The position numbers and the translations under genes are program-made. Under the pieces are notes generated by a model that was not told where the DNA came from, made no database searches, and saw nothing but the letters and a program-made list of their open reading frames with translations. DNA of 64,000 nt from Botrytis cinerea B05.10 (Eukaryota > Ascomycota > Leotiomycetes > Helotiales > Sclerotiniaceae), in NCBI RefSeq assembly GCF_000143535.2, contig NC_037319.1, forward strand, positions 248,001 to 312,000. Direction: 5' to 3'. Shown piece by piece: positions 11,597 through 28,733 of this stretch (its first letter is position 1; the number at the start of each line of letters is the position of its first letter).

Positions 11597-13654
11597 ATGG
11601 AAAAGAGATTTACTGAAATATCAGGCATTTCATCACACCGGACTCCACAAGCGAATCAAAAACTTCAATTCTTGCAGGACTCCTATCTGACTGCATCACT
11701 TTGCATTAGTACGAATCCCCTTACAATTCCCCACGAAGAATCCTTTCGATTGAAGGGTAAATATTTCAAAATTTCGATATCTATACGACTATCAGGTCGT
11801 CCTAATAAAAATCAATCATTAATAATAATAATAATAATAACAACAATACGGAACGACGAAGGGGAAAAGGCCGAGGAGAAGAAGGAGAAGAGGAAGGAGA
11901 CAGACCTGCGCTTATCAAAAATAGCGGCCCATAATCCGGCCGCAAATTCCCAACGGCGTCACACACGTCAATCCTGCCGACCACCATATCTCCATCCACC
12001 ATAGGGAATACCAATCGACCCAATGCCCCTCCATCAGCGATTGGAAACGCGAGAATTCCATCCCCAAGCCATCAACCTCCATATCCGTCACCAAGCCCTT
12101 TGCCAACCAATCGCGATCAACCACAAGTGCGAATAAGCAGTCCAACGAGGTATAGTTGGAGGAACGCCCTACAAGGTGTTGCGAATCCCGGTACAACCGA
12201 AACTCTGCCAAATCCCTTTAGATCTCGTGCTGGCTCGAGAAGTACTTCAAGGGGGAGACCCAGGAGACCAAGTACGTCTAGATTGTGGAATCCGACAAAC
12301 TCAACCCCGAGAGCATATCCTCAGACATCTCCAAAGAGACATCAGTCACCACCGGAAGAACGACCGGTCATTGCGATACCACTTCAACATCCAGACATAT
12401 CAAATTTACGGGAGGGAGCCAGTGCTGGAGGCGATTATCCATTATTAACATTACCGGAACAGCGACAACAAAGGCATTCCGCATCTACGAGGGCAAGTTT
12501 ACAGGTTGATAGGAGTGGAAGTTCATTAAGTTCACATCGAATATCCTTACCAAGAACGGTTAGCATAGACCTTGCGCGAAATCGAAAAAGCGGTGATTCT
12601 CCTCTTACACCTACTGCCGGACAAAGACTTGATAAAGGGAAAGGGAAAGCGGCGGAAGAAGAGCCTGTTATCACCGTTGCGACAACGTTGGAAAAGCTTA
12701 CTGGAAGGGTCCCAGAAGGAAGACAGCTTACTCCGACACCCGTTTCGGGCATCTCTTTCGATTTCAGTAAAGCAGCTATGTCTACTGACCTTGAGCGCGG
12801 TCCCAATACTCTCAATCCATATAATCCATCCGGCACATCACCAATACCACATGCGAACGATTCCAACGTATCATTACCAGGCGGTATCGGTTCCGCGCTA
12901 TCATCAAATGGCACATCGATAGTTGGGGAAGAGCCGGGGGAGGGAGATGATGATGCTTGGGGTCCTCAACATCCATGTTTTCCACACATGAATATGCATG
13001 TTCCACTCTCATCGCCTTTATACAACACAACACGTATAATACGCATTCGTCGTGATTGGATGCTGGAGGGAGATCTCGCGCCTACCTTTTCAAATTTGTA
13101 CCCAGAGATTTTGGATCCGGCTGGGGTCACGGAACAGGATTTTAGAGGCTTGATTGAGAGGATTAACAATGAATTGATACCGGCTTTTAATCCCTGGAGC
13201 GCGAGAAATATTTTCGACGGAATGATGGGCTTGGTGACGGGTTGGGTATGGGACGATTTAGGTTGGACGGGTGTGAAGTCTCGATTGAATCGCGTGGAAA
13301 TGTGGTTGGAGGAATGGAATCGAGATATGGAATCGAGGGCAAAAGAACCGGGAACAGCTCCAAAAATCGTGAGCTTGAGGAGAACGGGATATATGAATGT
13401 GAGTTTCTTCCTAGTAGATGTCTTTCGACTCGCCTCTATGTGTGAAAGAGAAGCCCTTACTGATGCACATCAAATAGCTCGATATCCAAGTCCCAGACCC
13501 GGAAATTTCATATCCCGCCACAATACCCGAATCAGATCGTTTAGATTCGGGGATATCGCAAGGACATGTCGTGGGAACCCCGCCAGAAAATGAGTTACTA
13601 GCTACAATACCCAGTAGAAGTCAGAGGAGTGACCATGTGGATTCCGTTTCTTAG
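11597..13654 (+). CDS. ERF4: Erf4 family subunit of the Ras palmitoyltransferase
   Basis: Erf4/Shr5 is the partner of the DHHC enzyme Erf2 at the ER, needed to palmitoylate Ras. The conserved ERF4 domain (Golgin A7/ERF4 family) is clear: RIRRDWMLEGDLAPTFSNLY, then LIERINNELIPAFNPWS and GLVTGWVWDDLGWTGVKSRL. A long Ser/Pro/Arg-rich N-terminal half precedes it. The last intron is 13399-13477 (GTGAGT..ATAG), and the final exon 13478-13654 ends at TAG. The main frame is open from 11935 but has no ATG before the conserved region, so the start must lie in an upstream exon. My best model starts at ATG 11597, splices GTAAAT at 11757 to the AG at 12003-12004 (phase 1, 248 nt), and continues from 12005. 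That first exon is tentative; everything after 12005 is firm. Confidence 0.82.
11818..11839 (+). repeat. AAT trinucleotide microsatellite inside the proposed ERF4 first intron
   Basis: About seven AAT units directly upstream of a purine-rich GAGAAG tract. Both lie within the proposed 11757-12004 intron and may explain its length. Confidence 0.85.
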
Positions 13655-14866
13655 GTGATGGTGAGCGATGAGAGATGTCACATATAAGCAGAAAAAGAAA
13701 AATGGAGGATGAAGGACGGAAAGCAAGGAGAGAAGCAATTTATACCCCCTTTTTCATTTTTACACCGGCGTTTTAGGAGAAAGAGATCAAGAGGATATTT
13801 TGTAGAGGAGAGGGAAAGAAAGAAAAGGAGGAGCGAAAGAAATGGAAGAACAGCTGATTTGTTTGGAGCTGGAGTTGGAGTCGGAGTTGGAATCGGAATG
13901 CATAGTTGAGAAGACAGATGGGAGTTGCATGTATTTATATACTGATGGATTGCAAGATCACGGATTGCGTTAGGGAAGTTCTGGTGAGATTGTGTGTGGG
14001 ATTGGCATGCATGCATGGATAGATGGAGATGAGATGAGATGAGAAGAGAAGAGAGAAAGGGAATGCGAGAGAGGTAGAAAGAGAGCGATGAATATCATGT
14101 TATGTTTGATGAGGACTGGTGATGGATAATACGAAGAAGAAAAGGGCAAGAGTAGAGTATGTTTGATTAAAGGGAGGAAGGAAGGAAGGAAAGAGAGAGA
14201 GAGAAAAAAAAAAAGAAACCCCGAAGGTTCTTTTACTTAATAGGTACTTACTTGTGCACAAGTGCTGATAATGATGAATGATTGAATTTGGAAATTTGGA
14301 ACTCTGCAGACTTTGACGTGTTGAATCGCTTTTCTGTCTAATGTGAGATCTATGCGTCTACTTCATCATGTGTTATAGCAGATGCCGAAGTGTGGAATTG
14401 ATGATCTGATTATGATGGTGAAATATAGCTACCTACCTACCTACTCATTATTAATGCTGTAAATGAGCATATATACATCCTCACTCCGATCCTCATTCTA
14501 TGATTCTCATTCGTTTAGTTCTCCTTATACAACGCCCCCTTTTCTTTCCCCTTCAATTTACTAGATACCTTTCCCTTATAATACCGCATCCACAATTGTG
14601 CTCTCCCGCTCCAAGATTATTGCATATGGATGGACTGTACGATTTTATTATATATGTTAGTGTTCGCCCCTCACTTCTCACCTACTTCTTACTGGCTTCT
14701 CTCCCCTACAAAGCATTTCATAAGATGAATCATGACATCACCCAGTCTGACCATAAAACTTTGTATGCGTGTACCATTCTTTGAATACCTAGCTCCCAAT
14801 CCACGCAGCGAAGCTCTGGAAGACACGCATCGGTTGAACCACCCAAATACTACTCCAAAACTCGCA
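13655..14866. other. Intergenic stretch between convergent genes
   Basis: 1.2 kb between the 3' ends of ERF4 and FYV10. It holds a purine-rich low-complexity tract (GGAAGGAAGG, GAGAGAGA, poly-A) around 14173-14215. No gene supported. Confidence 0.6.
14173..14215 (+). repeat. Purine low-complexity tract
   Basis: GGAA tetranucleotide repeats merge into GA dinucleotides and then an A-run, in the convergent 3' intergenic region of ERF4 and FYV10. Confidence 0.8.
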
Positions 14867-16244
14867 TTATGAAATAAATATTTTCTTGGCTAAGCTCTTC
14901 GCAAATACCTCTCCCGTCCTCAAGTCTTTATAAGTCCCCTCCTCCAGACCCACCTTCCGGCTATACTCGTGCAATCGATGTTCACCATACACATGACCAT
15001 TCGGCAAAAGCACCAGGTCATTTTCAACGTGACTTTTAGTGTGTTGTGCATAAGGCATATCTTTAGCTAGTTCGTTGAGTTCGATGCTGCAGATAGGACA
15101 AACGGACGTAGTCGTCGTGGCTGTGGAAGTGGGAGAGATGGAGGAGGTATGTGAAGAATGACAGGCAGGGGTTTTGAGTGCCGAGAGACCAGCAGAGAGA
15201 GCGATGTGCAGGAGGGGTACGGAGGAAAGATTAAGGAGTTCGTTGTGCGTTTGCGTAAAAAGATTGGCCAGGTGTGTCCAGCGGGCGGGACTATAGAGTT
15301 CCTACAATTTTTGTTAGGAAGGTGAAGCAGATTGCAAAGGGAATAACATACTCCGTATCCTGTAACTTTTGTATCGGGATTGAATGCAAGAAGTCCGCAC
15401 GCTTGTTGAACTTCTTTAGGATAGCTTTCCCGGAATGGCAATAGATATTTTTTCGCATGTGCGATAGATTCAACCAACTTCGCTTCATCTTTTGTTCGTA
15501 CCAACTCGACATACTGCTGAAAACGAAGCATAAATTCGAGATTGCTCTCCACAGAATATCAGTAGAGGTACTACAGTAGGTGCCTAGAGTCCTTACCTCC
15601 ATCTTCCTGAGCTCTTTCTTATTCTCCGAACACCATGCCAACGCCTCCGTAACTTTGCCTTTACAGAGACTGTCTTTAATCCTGCTCATTTGCACAAAAG
15701 TCTCCACATCCACCAGCTCCTCAATATGCTTCTCTTTCGCAAGAGCAGTAGCACTCTCTTTATACCCATTCCTTAGCAAATAATCAACTAGCAACCGATC
15801 TAGCCGTGTCTGACTCCATTCCTCATATTTCACATCCTCTAAACTCTTGATTTCATAGAGGGAACTTATATGTTTGATTCTTGCAGCAGATTGAGTTTGT
15901 AGTCTCTTCTCTTCTTCGGCACATGATTGGAGTTTGCGTTTTAGGCCGCGCATGCGAGTGAGCATAGAATCAACATTTTTGAGAACATCGTCGGGAGAAG
16001 CATGGGCATTGAGGGAGGCGTCAGTGGTTTCTTTCAAGGCAGATTTAACGCTCGCAGATTCTTTTTCGAGATTGAAATGCACCACTTTAAAGTTTTTTTT
16101 GAGCAGTTCGAGGGGGAGGCGAAGGAGTGGTTGATCCTATGAGAGTATGAGCTTGAGAGATTCCTGGAGGGGAAGAGGGGAAGGGAAACTCACGAGGATT
16201 AGATGGGTTTCAGGATTTAGCTTGGTGGTTATGAAATCAGCCAT
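14867..16244 (-). CDS. FYV10: GID/CTLH ubiquitin ligase subunit (LisH-CTLH-CRA-RING-like)
   Basis: This is Fyv10/Gid9 (MAEA in animals), a catalytic RING-side subunit of the GID E3 ligase, which in yeast degrades gluconeogenic enzymes on glucose recovery. Four exons on the minus strand: 16244-16194, 16136-15597, 15546-15352, 15301-14867; all junctions are in frame and give 406 residues. The N-terminus [20 protein letters not shown] is typical. A LisH motif lies at about 126-155 ([19 protein letters not shown]), CTLH/CRA from about 155 to 290, and the Gid-type RING-like end starts at CPIC (Cys330, Cys333), followed by [18 protein letters not shown]. Length fits the family. It is divergently arranged from CBF1 with 3.9 kb between. 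I see no damage. Confidence 0.95.
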
Positions 16245-19200
16245 ATTGAATGAAGGTTAGATGTGCGACAGTGTAAAGGAAGTGGTGAGCTTTATAGCAG
16301 ATGAACAGAGGAAGTAGAGGAGTATGAATTGTGCCCGGAGGCAGTGGCAGTAGTGAATGTCAAAGCCGATGAATACTCAGACTGATGAGGGTTTTGCTCT
16401 TTCGCGAATCACAAGTTATTGAGGATACAATCGCATATCCAGATTCAATCAAAATCTTGTAGAAATTTGCCCGAGAATGCAGCAAGTTGTGAGAATTAAT
16501 GTGTATATTCTTACAAGCGTACAATCATATGAATCTGTATGATGTGGATTGTGACATTGACGTTGTAGCTTCATCGTATGGGACCGATAACTACGGTTGC
16601 TTTTACGACCAAATGTGATATCAGTGTGATCACATGGCTCTCGTCTCTTGAATGGCACATGCACCGTCATGTCATGAAAAGAGTATTTGAAGACTTTTGA
16701 TTTGATTCTAGTGATCCCGATGCGATATCTTGACTTATAAATATTGGTGTTTTATACAAAACTATCAATGATCATGAGAATGAGACATATCACGTGAGAC
16801 TCTCGAAGCCCGATGCTAAAACACCAAGCATACTGTTCGTCAGCAATAGGTGTTGCGTTAGGTAGGTATGCTTCTTGCACGCGCGATAAACAGAACTTGT
16901 GTTGGACCCCTTTTTGCCAAACCTCTCATGCTTCTTTTGCTTCTCCTGATATCTTGCTCTGGATACGCGAAATGTTCCTCACGGGTATGCTGCTCCTCCT
17001 TTTGAAGCTTCGTGCTTTCCAATGGTCCGTAAATCTTCAATCCCAAACACCATGGCCATGCCGCGTGTATACTTTTGGAGCTTGACGAGGGCAAGGGGCA
17101 TATTCAATTGCATGAACCCGCCTTTCTCGAGATACATCTATAGTACCATATCGACAGGCAAACTGAGTCAAGCACTCGCTCCATTCAACTATGCCGTGTT
17201 GTCCTTATCGGTTAACAGTACGTCTAGAGATCTACAATCTCGGGTGATCTTGATGTATGTTCCCCGTGATTCTCTGCAAAAGCATGAACATGCAAGCCGG
17301 ACGCATCTCCATCATTGTTTCACTCTCGTGATTTCGGAACCATGTCGATGCATTGAACATCCCCTTTGCAACGCAACAAGATTGTCAACAAATAATATAG
17401 ACACTTTGGGCTTATCGTTTTCGGAGCCAGATTGGACATCTATTGTTCATTCCAAGGTAGATGCAAACCTGACCTCTCTTCCAACAAGATTTCAAGGGGA
17501 TGAAGATGTACTAGACGCTTCTGTGATCTAAATTTTTGATATTGTCACTCCTCTGTAATGTATTGCTAAGGTTCCATCTTTAATCTTCTTAGGTCCAAGG
17601 TAAAATGATGATGCTCAAAGGATTGGGAATTACCATTGATGAATTTAGCTCCCACTTTCCCCCCATCGTCACGCTCAACAGAACACCTCACCAGCTTCTT
17701 CCTCGCCCCCTTCTCCCTGTTCCTAGCAGATCTTCTCGCGTTTGCAACATTTCTTCTTTCCAGCCCTGAGATAATTTGGTTTGTTCTCTCCCCTCCCCCA
17801 CCCCCCTCTTTTGACTGCCGAAACTATCTGTATACTTTGTCATCCCATTACCCTTTCCTCTACTTCCACACTTTGTCTTTCCTTTCATATGCCTGCTAGA
17901 CTCAATGAGAGAGAACAGAGGAATCCTCACCTCGACTCGATAACCTCCCGAGACCTTGTGATGAACCGGGGGGTTGTGGACTAGGTGGTGGGCTAGAAAT
18001 GAGGATTCGAAAGCAACTTTGTCTTTGAATGTAATTGAAAAGGCCATCACTCAATACCGAGCTTTCTCGAGGCATACATACTGCTTCCTACCTGGCCACC
18101 ATCTTCCAATCAACAAATTGGCTGTGGAATTGCCGTCGATGGCTGGGGGAGGATTCTGCGTTTGAAAGATCTGAGCAGCCGTTAGGTCTCTATTCACCAA
18201 ACGCCCACGATACCAAGTGAAATTGCATGCACGATCAATGCGATCTCCAAGTCAAATTTTGGGTAGTGCCGTCACCCCGTACAATGACGGAGTGAACATA
18301 CTCCGTGAGTTTGTGAAGAAACAGCACGCGTAGAAGGAGAAGAATGGGTGAATGTCAACACCCCATCGAGTGCCTAGCTTCTCTGGCCAATCATGACAGC
18401 TCTGCACAGACATGTGATAGCGAAAAGAGTTTGATGGTGTGTGATCTCGACTGTTTGCGCGTCAAGGGCCTTTGATGTAAGGCATCCGTGCAGGTGCGGC
18501 CTAACGTGTTATCGCCTAGCGTCGCAACAAGCCCCTCAATAATCTCTTCACCCGGTAAAAGTGCCTCTGCTCTTTTCCTTCCCACATGATCCTCTCTTCA
18601 CGTGTATCGCATCAACCATCAACAAGAACACAAAGAACTTCTCCCCAACGAAGTACTTAACTCGCGGTGTTTTCGCATTACGGCCAATATTCTGAGGGTT
18701 GTCTCTTTTGTCTCAGTTCGGTCTTTATACCCAGTCAGGGCCGTCAAGCTTTGTTTCCGTGACATTGCAGTTTTGGTCACTCGTGATCAATTGAATGGTT
18801 GTCTAACAACATCATCTGACCTTGGTGAGTATTGCGACGCCCCTCCGACCTCCTACCCTCGATCAAAAGGATGCCGTCGAAAATTGATCTGGGGATTCTC
18901 GTCCATATAACCATCTACTGATAACTGCATAGATCCTGTCCCCTTGGCCCCCGTCCAGAATTCGAGTGGTTGGCGATTTAACAATATCAAAAAGTTCCAT
19001 CGTCCGCATTTTACTACTGTGGTCGCGTTCGCACGAGAGCCTCGGGCACGGAAGGGAGGAACGAAAGATAACCAGCACCAACCGATCATTGGGTGATCAC
19101 AGTAAAAAACAAGGTGCGTGAAATTTCATAATCAAGTTCCACAAGCTCCCCTCCCCCTCACCACAACGGCCCCAAAGATCGATCAAATTTATTTTCACAT

Positions 19201-20105
19201 CTGTGCCTGTCCGTTGCATCCATCCGTTGCTTGTCAGGAGCGCCTCTGCACATTTATGAAAGCCAAAGAGAAAGGGTAAAAGAGGCCAGAAAAGAGAGGG
19301 AGCAAAGGGTTATCTCTCGTGAAACCGCACACTGTTCCAATTCCACGCAACAAGGATTGTTCGGACATTACCGTTGGCCCAAAATATCTTGCACTTCATA
19401 AATCACCAGATCGCAACACACACAAAATGCCTCCTCCCATGATTTTGGTCATATCTCGCAGCGCAGCATCAACATGCAATGTCATATTGTAACTGACCCA
19501 CCACCTGCGATGTTCCCCCCCCCAAAACAACAATAGTCTTGTTTGCAAAGAAGCACAACAACTAATTGTTGCAATTGTTTGTTGTACTTCGTGCCAACGA
19601 AATGCTTGACTTCATTTAGGATGATTTATCAATGGGGAGTCGCAGCATTTCGAAGGGAAGAGCGCAACATCACCACATTACCCACATGTTCCAACCGACT
19701 TCTCATTTTGTTATCAAGCGCTTGTTGATTGATTGAGTTACTATGTGATACTTTATCTGCAATGACACGTGCTGACCTTGTAGGTACTACACTGAAGGGC
19801 ACAGAAACGTTCGTTTCGAAGATCACGGCGACGAACTACTGCAGCTGAGCGCCTCGAAGCATCAGAGCGAGTCACCGATACGTCTCCATTGCTTCCGTAA
19901 CAGCCGTACCCTCTGCACTAGAAGAAGACGGTCGTTGCACTTGTGCCAACCTCGGTAGACACGTCATTAAATCGCGAAAGATCAGGTTCAGCCTTAAATC
20001 TATCTACCAACCCCTCGAGGTCATCTGCGCCTTACGATTGTTAATTCCTTGAATCCCCCACAAATCACCGTGCAAGGCTCGTCACGAGGACATCGGATTA
20101 TCGCA
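16245..20105. other. Long divergent intergenic region with three CACGTG sites
   Basis: 3.9 kb between the FYV10 and CBF1 starts. A 169-codon frame at 17022-17531 lacks any conserved feature and I do not call it. CACGTG hexamers occur at 16791, 18599 and 19766. The proximal kilobase is likely CBF1 promoter and leader. Confidence 0.55.
16790..16797 (+). promoter_or_regulatory. TCACGTGA, candidate Cbf1 site
   Basis: This octamer matches the RTCACRTG consensus bound by Cbf1-type bHLH proteins and sits 550 bp upstream of FYV10 in the region shared with CBF1. Binding is inferred from consensus only; such hexamers also occur by chance elsewhere in the window. Confidence 0.3.
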
Positions 20106-21049
20106 ATGGCAGACATGGACCTTGAACATTCAGGATTGCAGGAAGTAGCAAATGCTATGCGGGAAGAGAATGCTAATATGAGCAACACTGCACAAAAGCG
20201 GAAGCGGGACTCCGAATCAGCTGATGACACGAGGCGCCTTAACAACAAGCGTGTTTCCCCGAATTCTGTCAATGACTCCGGTGACCAATCGATGGTCAAT
20301 CAGCAGATCGGTGATGTAGAAGCCCTGCAAAACTATGCCAACCTCCAACACAATCAACAAATTCATCCCGATCATCAAAATGGTGCCGCAGATCATGCTA
20401 ACGCCTCATCTACTGCCGCTGCGGCACTTGCTGGAATCTATCCAACCATGACAATTCCACAACCAACAGATGTCTCTTTTGCTTCGCAAGCCTCCGAGAA
20501 CGATCGTCACCAGGATTCGTCTTTTATGGATAATAGCCAGCAACCCGACAATAGCTTCATGGACAATTCGCAACAGCAACATCAGTCTCAAAGTCGAAGT
20601 TCTGGTTCAAAACCTGTTGTCGGATCCGATGAATGGCACAAGGTCCGAAAGGACAATCACAAAGAAGGTAAATCTATTCTATGCGTTCTACATTTAAATT
20701 TCTTATATTGATAATTTTTCTAGTTGAGAGACGTCGCCGAGAAACCATCAATGAAGGTATCAACGAGTTAGCGAAGATTGTACCCGGATGTGAGAAAAAC
20801 AAGGGATCTATTCTACAAAGAGCTGTTCAATTTATCACCCAGCTTAAGGAGAATGAGACTCAAAACATTGAGAAATGGACACTGGAGAAGCTTCTCACTG
20901 AACAGGCCATTGCGGAACTCAGTGCTAGCAATGACAAGTTGAAGACAGAATGTGAAAGAGCATGGCGTGAAGTTGAGACGTGGAAGAAGACATGTCAAAG
21001 TGCTGGCCTAGCACCCAAAAAGGAAGATGCTGGTGCTTCGGATAATTAG
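20106..21049 (+). CDS. CBF1: bHLH transcription factor of the Cbf1 type
   Basis: Cbf1 binds CACGTG and in fungi serves sulfur-amino-acid gene control and, in yeast, centromere function; it acts in the nucleus. Two exons, 20106-20667 and 20724-21049 (56-nt intron, GTAAAT..TTCTAG), give 295 residues. The first 170 residues are Gln/Asn/Ser-rich with a basic KRKRD patch and a repeated FMDNSQQ motif. The bHLH begins at about 173 with SDEWHKVRKDNHKEVERRRR, where His, Glu and Arg are the DNA-contacting positions. It continues with INEGINELAKIVPGCEKNKG and a second helix SILQRAVQFITQLKENE, then a C-terminal leucine-rich coiled coil. ATG 20106 is the first Met of the frame. The intron falls inside the basic region, as often seen in this family. 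Confidence 0.93.
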
Positions 21050-22247
21050 ATGATGATGGAGTCTTGAGAATATTGGGCGGTCTTCTCCTACATTGTTGGT
21101 CCCAACGCGATAAGATGATACCCTTTAAAGACAATGTTTTCGAGCCTTTGTGTATCGACTTATCACTTTTCATTGTTTCTCTGGGAGAAGTAGGGATTTT
21201 GGAGATGGTCAGGTAGCTTTTTTGCTTTTATGGTCCCTCTTGTTTTCATGCGGGACCGGTTGGAGGAATGGTCTTGAGTGGAAAATTCAGGAATCGCATT
21301 TTCCCCCTTATTCTTTTATTCATGGCGTTTGAGATGATTCTTCTTATCTAGCTTCTTGTTCAATAACCGAATTCAAACTTTCATTTCATCTCACATGCGG
21401 CATTCTGCAGAGGGAAAGCTACAGGTACATAATTTTGCCCCACTACAGCACTTGACATCCTTACTTATCTATGGAGATCCAAGACGGTGATATGCATGCA
21501 TGCAGGAGAGTTTCTAGATTTTTGCTTGAAGCTCCCGATGATTTGTGACTTGCATTAATCCAACAGAATGATCACGCCGAGTATAGATAGATACTGGGAT
21601 ACATACCACGACGCCCACTCCGTCCGTCACCTTTATCATGAATCTCCAAGCCCACGGATTGACCGGAAGCGGCAGTTTTATCTAGATAGGAGTAGCCATG
21701 AATTTTATGTGCTGAAATAGATCTGATGTGATAGGCACAGATGTAAGGTCACGCTCCAATGACGTCTATCTAGGTGGCTAGGGAGTTCCTTATCACAAAA
21801 AGGAGTTGATCGAAGATGTTGACTAAAGAAAGAGATGGAGAGAATTTATTGCATTGATACGTAGCATTATCCTGTCCTGTGCCATCTCTTCGCACTTTTT
21901 CTTTTTCCTTCTGCTCGTGTCGCTCTGCTTTGCTTTGTAAGGTTAATCAATAATTATGCTCAAGGTCAAGGGAATCGGATTGAACGCACCCGTCATAGCT
22001 TAAATCCGTACCTATCTACCAAATAATTATAAGTTAGTTCCATTGTGGTCGGTCCCGTACTGTAAACTCGTACCCCATCAGACAAAAATCCGTCCAAAAC
22101 CTCTGCCACTTCCATCATTTATTCGGTCATTGTGCTACAGAACGAATGAACTGTTCTTCCATACGCCCATATCTCTAGTTCTGAAAACCTCTATCGTCTA
22201 TCGAAGGAGGGATTCAGTACACAAAGTACCACTACCACATATCGGTC
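21050..22247. other. Intergenic and promoter region of YCF1
   Basis: 1.2 kb between CBF1 and the ABC transporter. The 3' end of CBF1 and the promoter of YCF1 lie here, including a Yap1-type element at 21820. No gene supported. Confidence 0.6.
21820..21826 (+). promoter_or_regulatory. TGACTAA, candidate Yap1 response element upstream of YCF1
   Basis: TGACTAA is the complement of TTAGTCA, a recognised Yap1/AP-1-like site. It lies 422 bp upstream of the YCF1 start codon. YCF1 is a classic Yap1 target in yeast; transfer of that logic here is inference, since a 7-mer can occur by chance. Confidence 0.4.
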
Positions 22248-28247
<6,000 letters not shown>

Positions 28248-28700
28248 ATTAGGAGTAAGTGAGAGAATTTGTGGCCGAGTAAATAATTAAGGGAGAAGTG
28301 ATGGGTTGAAAGAAGTCGGGAAAAAACTTAGGTCACCTCTTTTCAAAAGATTAGTCGAAGATTGAAATTGCACTATTGTTTTGCACATGGCTTAGGTACA
28401 TTTCTTTGTCCTGTCTCGCATATTGGGTTTTAAGGATGGAAAGGAAAATTTTTATATGGTAAAATTGTAAAATGAAGAGTTGAGATGCAAGGGAAAATAT
28501 TGGAGGGTGTTGACTGAGTGAATGCTTGTGGATAAAGGAGAGGGGAATCGTGTATTGAAAATTTTGAATATTATGAAACATTTTGGATGGGTTTTATCAT
28601 GATGCATTCCCGGCTGGTGGTGATATATGTGTAAACCTAAGATGTGGCTGTAAGATCTGAATATACGTACATGTGTATCAGGGTGTGATCTCCCTTGAGC

Positions 28701-28733
28701 TGATGGTGATGGTGATGGTGATGATGATGATGA
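28701..28733 (+). repeat. GATGGT/GAT microsatellite
   Basis: Three GATGGT units merge into a GAT run downstream of YCF1, in non-coding sequence. Confidence 0.8.

Noticed and set aside
11286..11690. 134-codon frame before ERF4
   Set aside because: Composition is random and it overlaps the probable ERF4 leader and first exon in another frame.
12435..12914. 159-codon antisense frame over ERF4
   Set aside because: Shadow of the sense coding frame; no motif.
17022..17531. 169-codon frame between FYV10 and CBF1
   Set aside because: No domain, no biased composition and no splice context. One frame of this length is expected by chance in a window this size.
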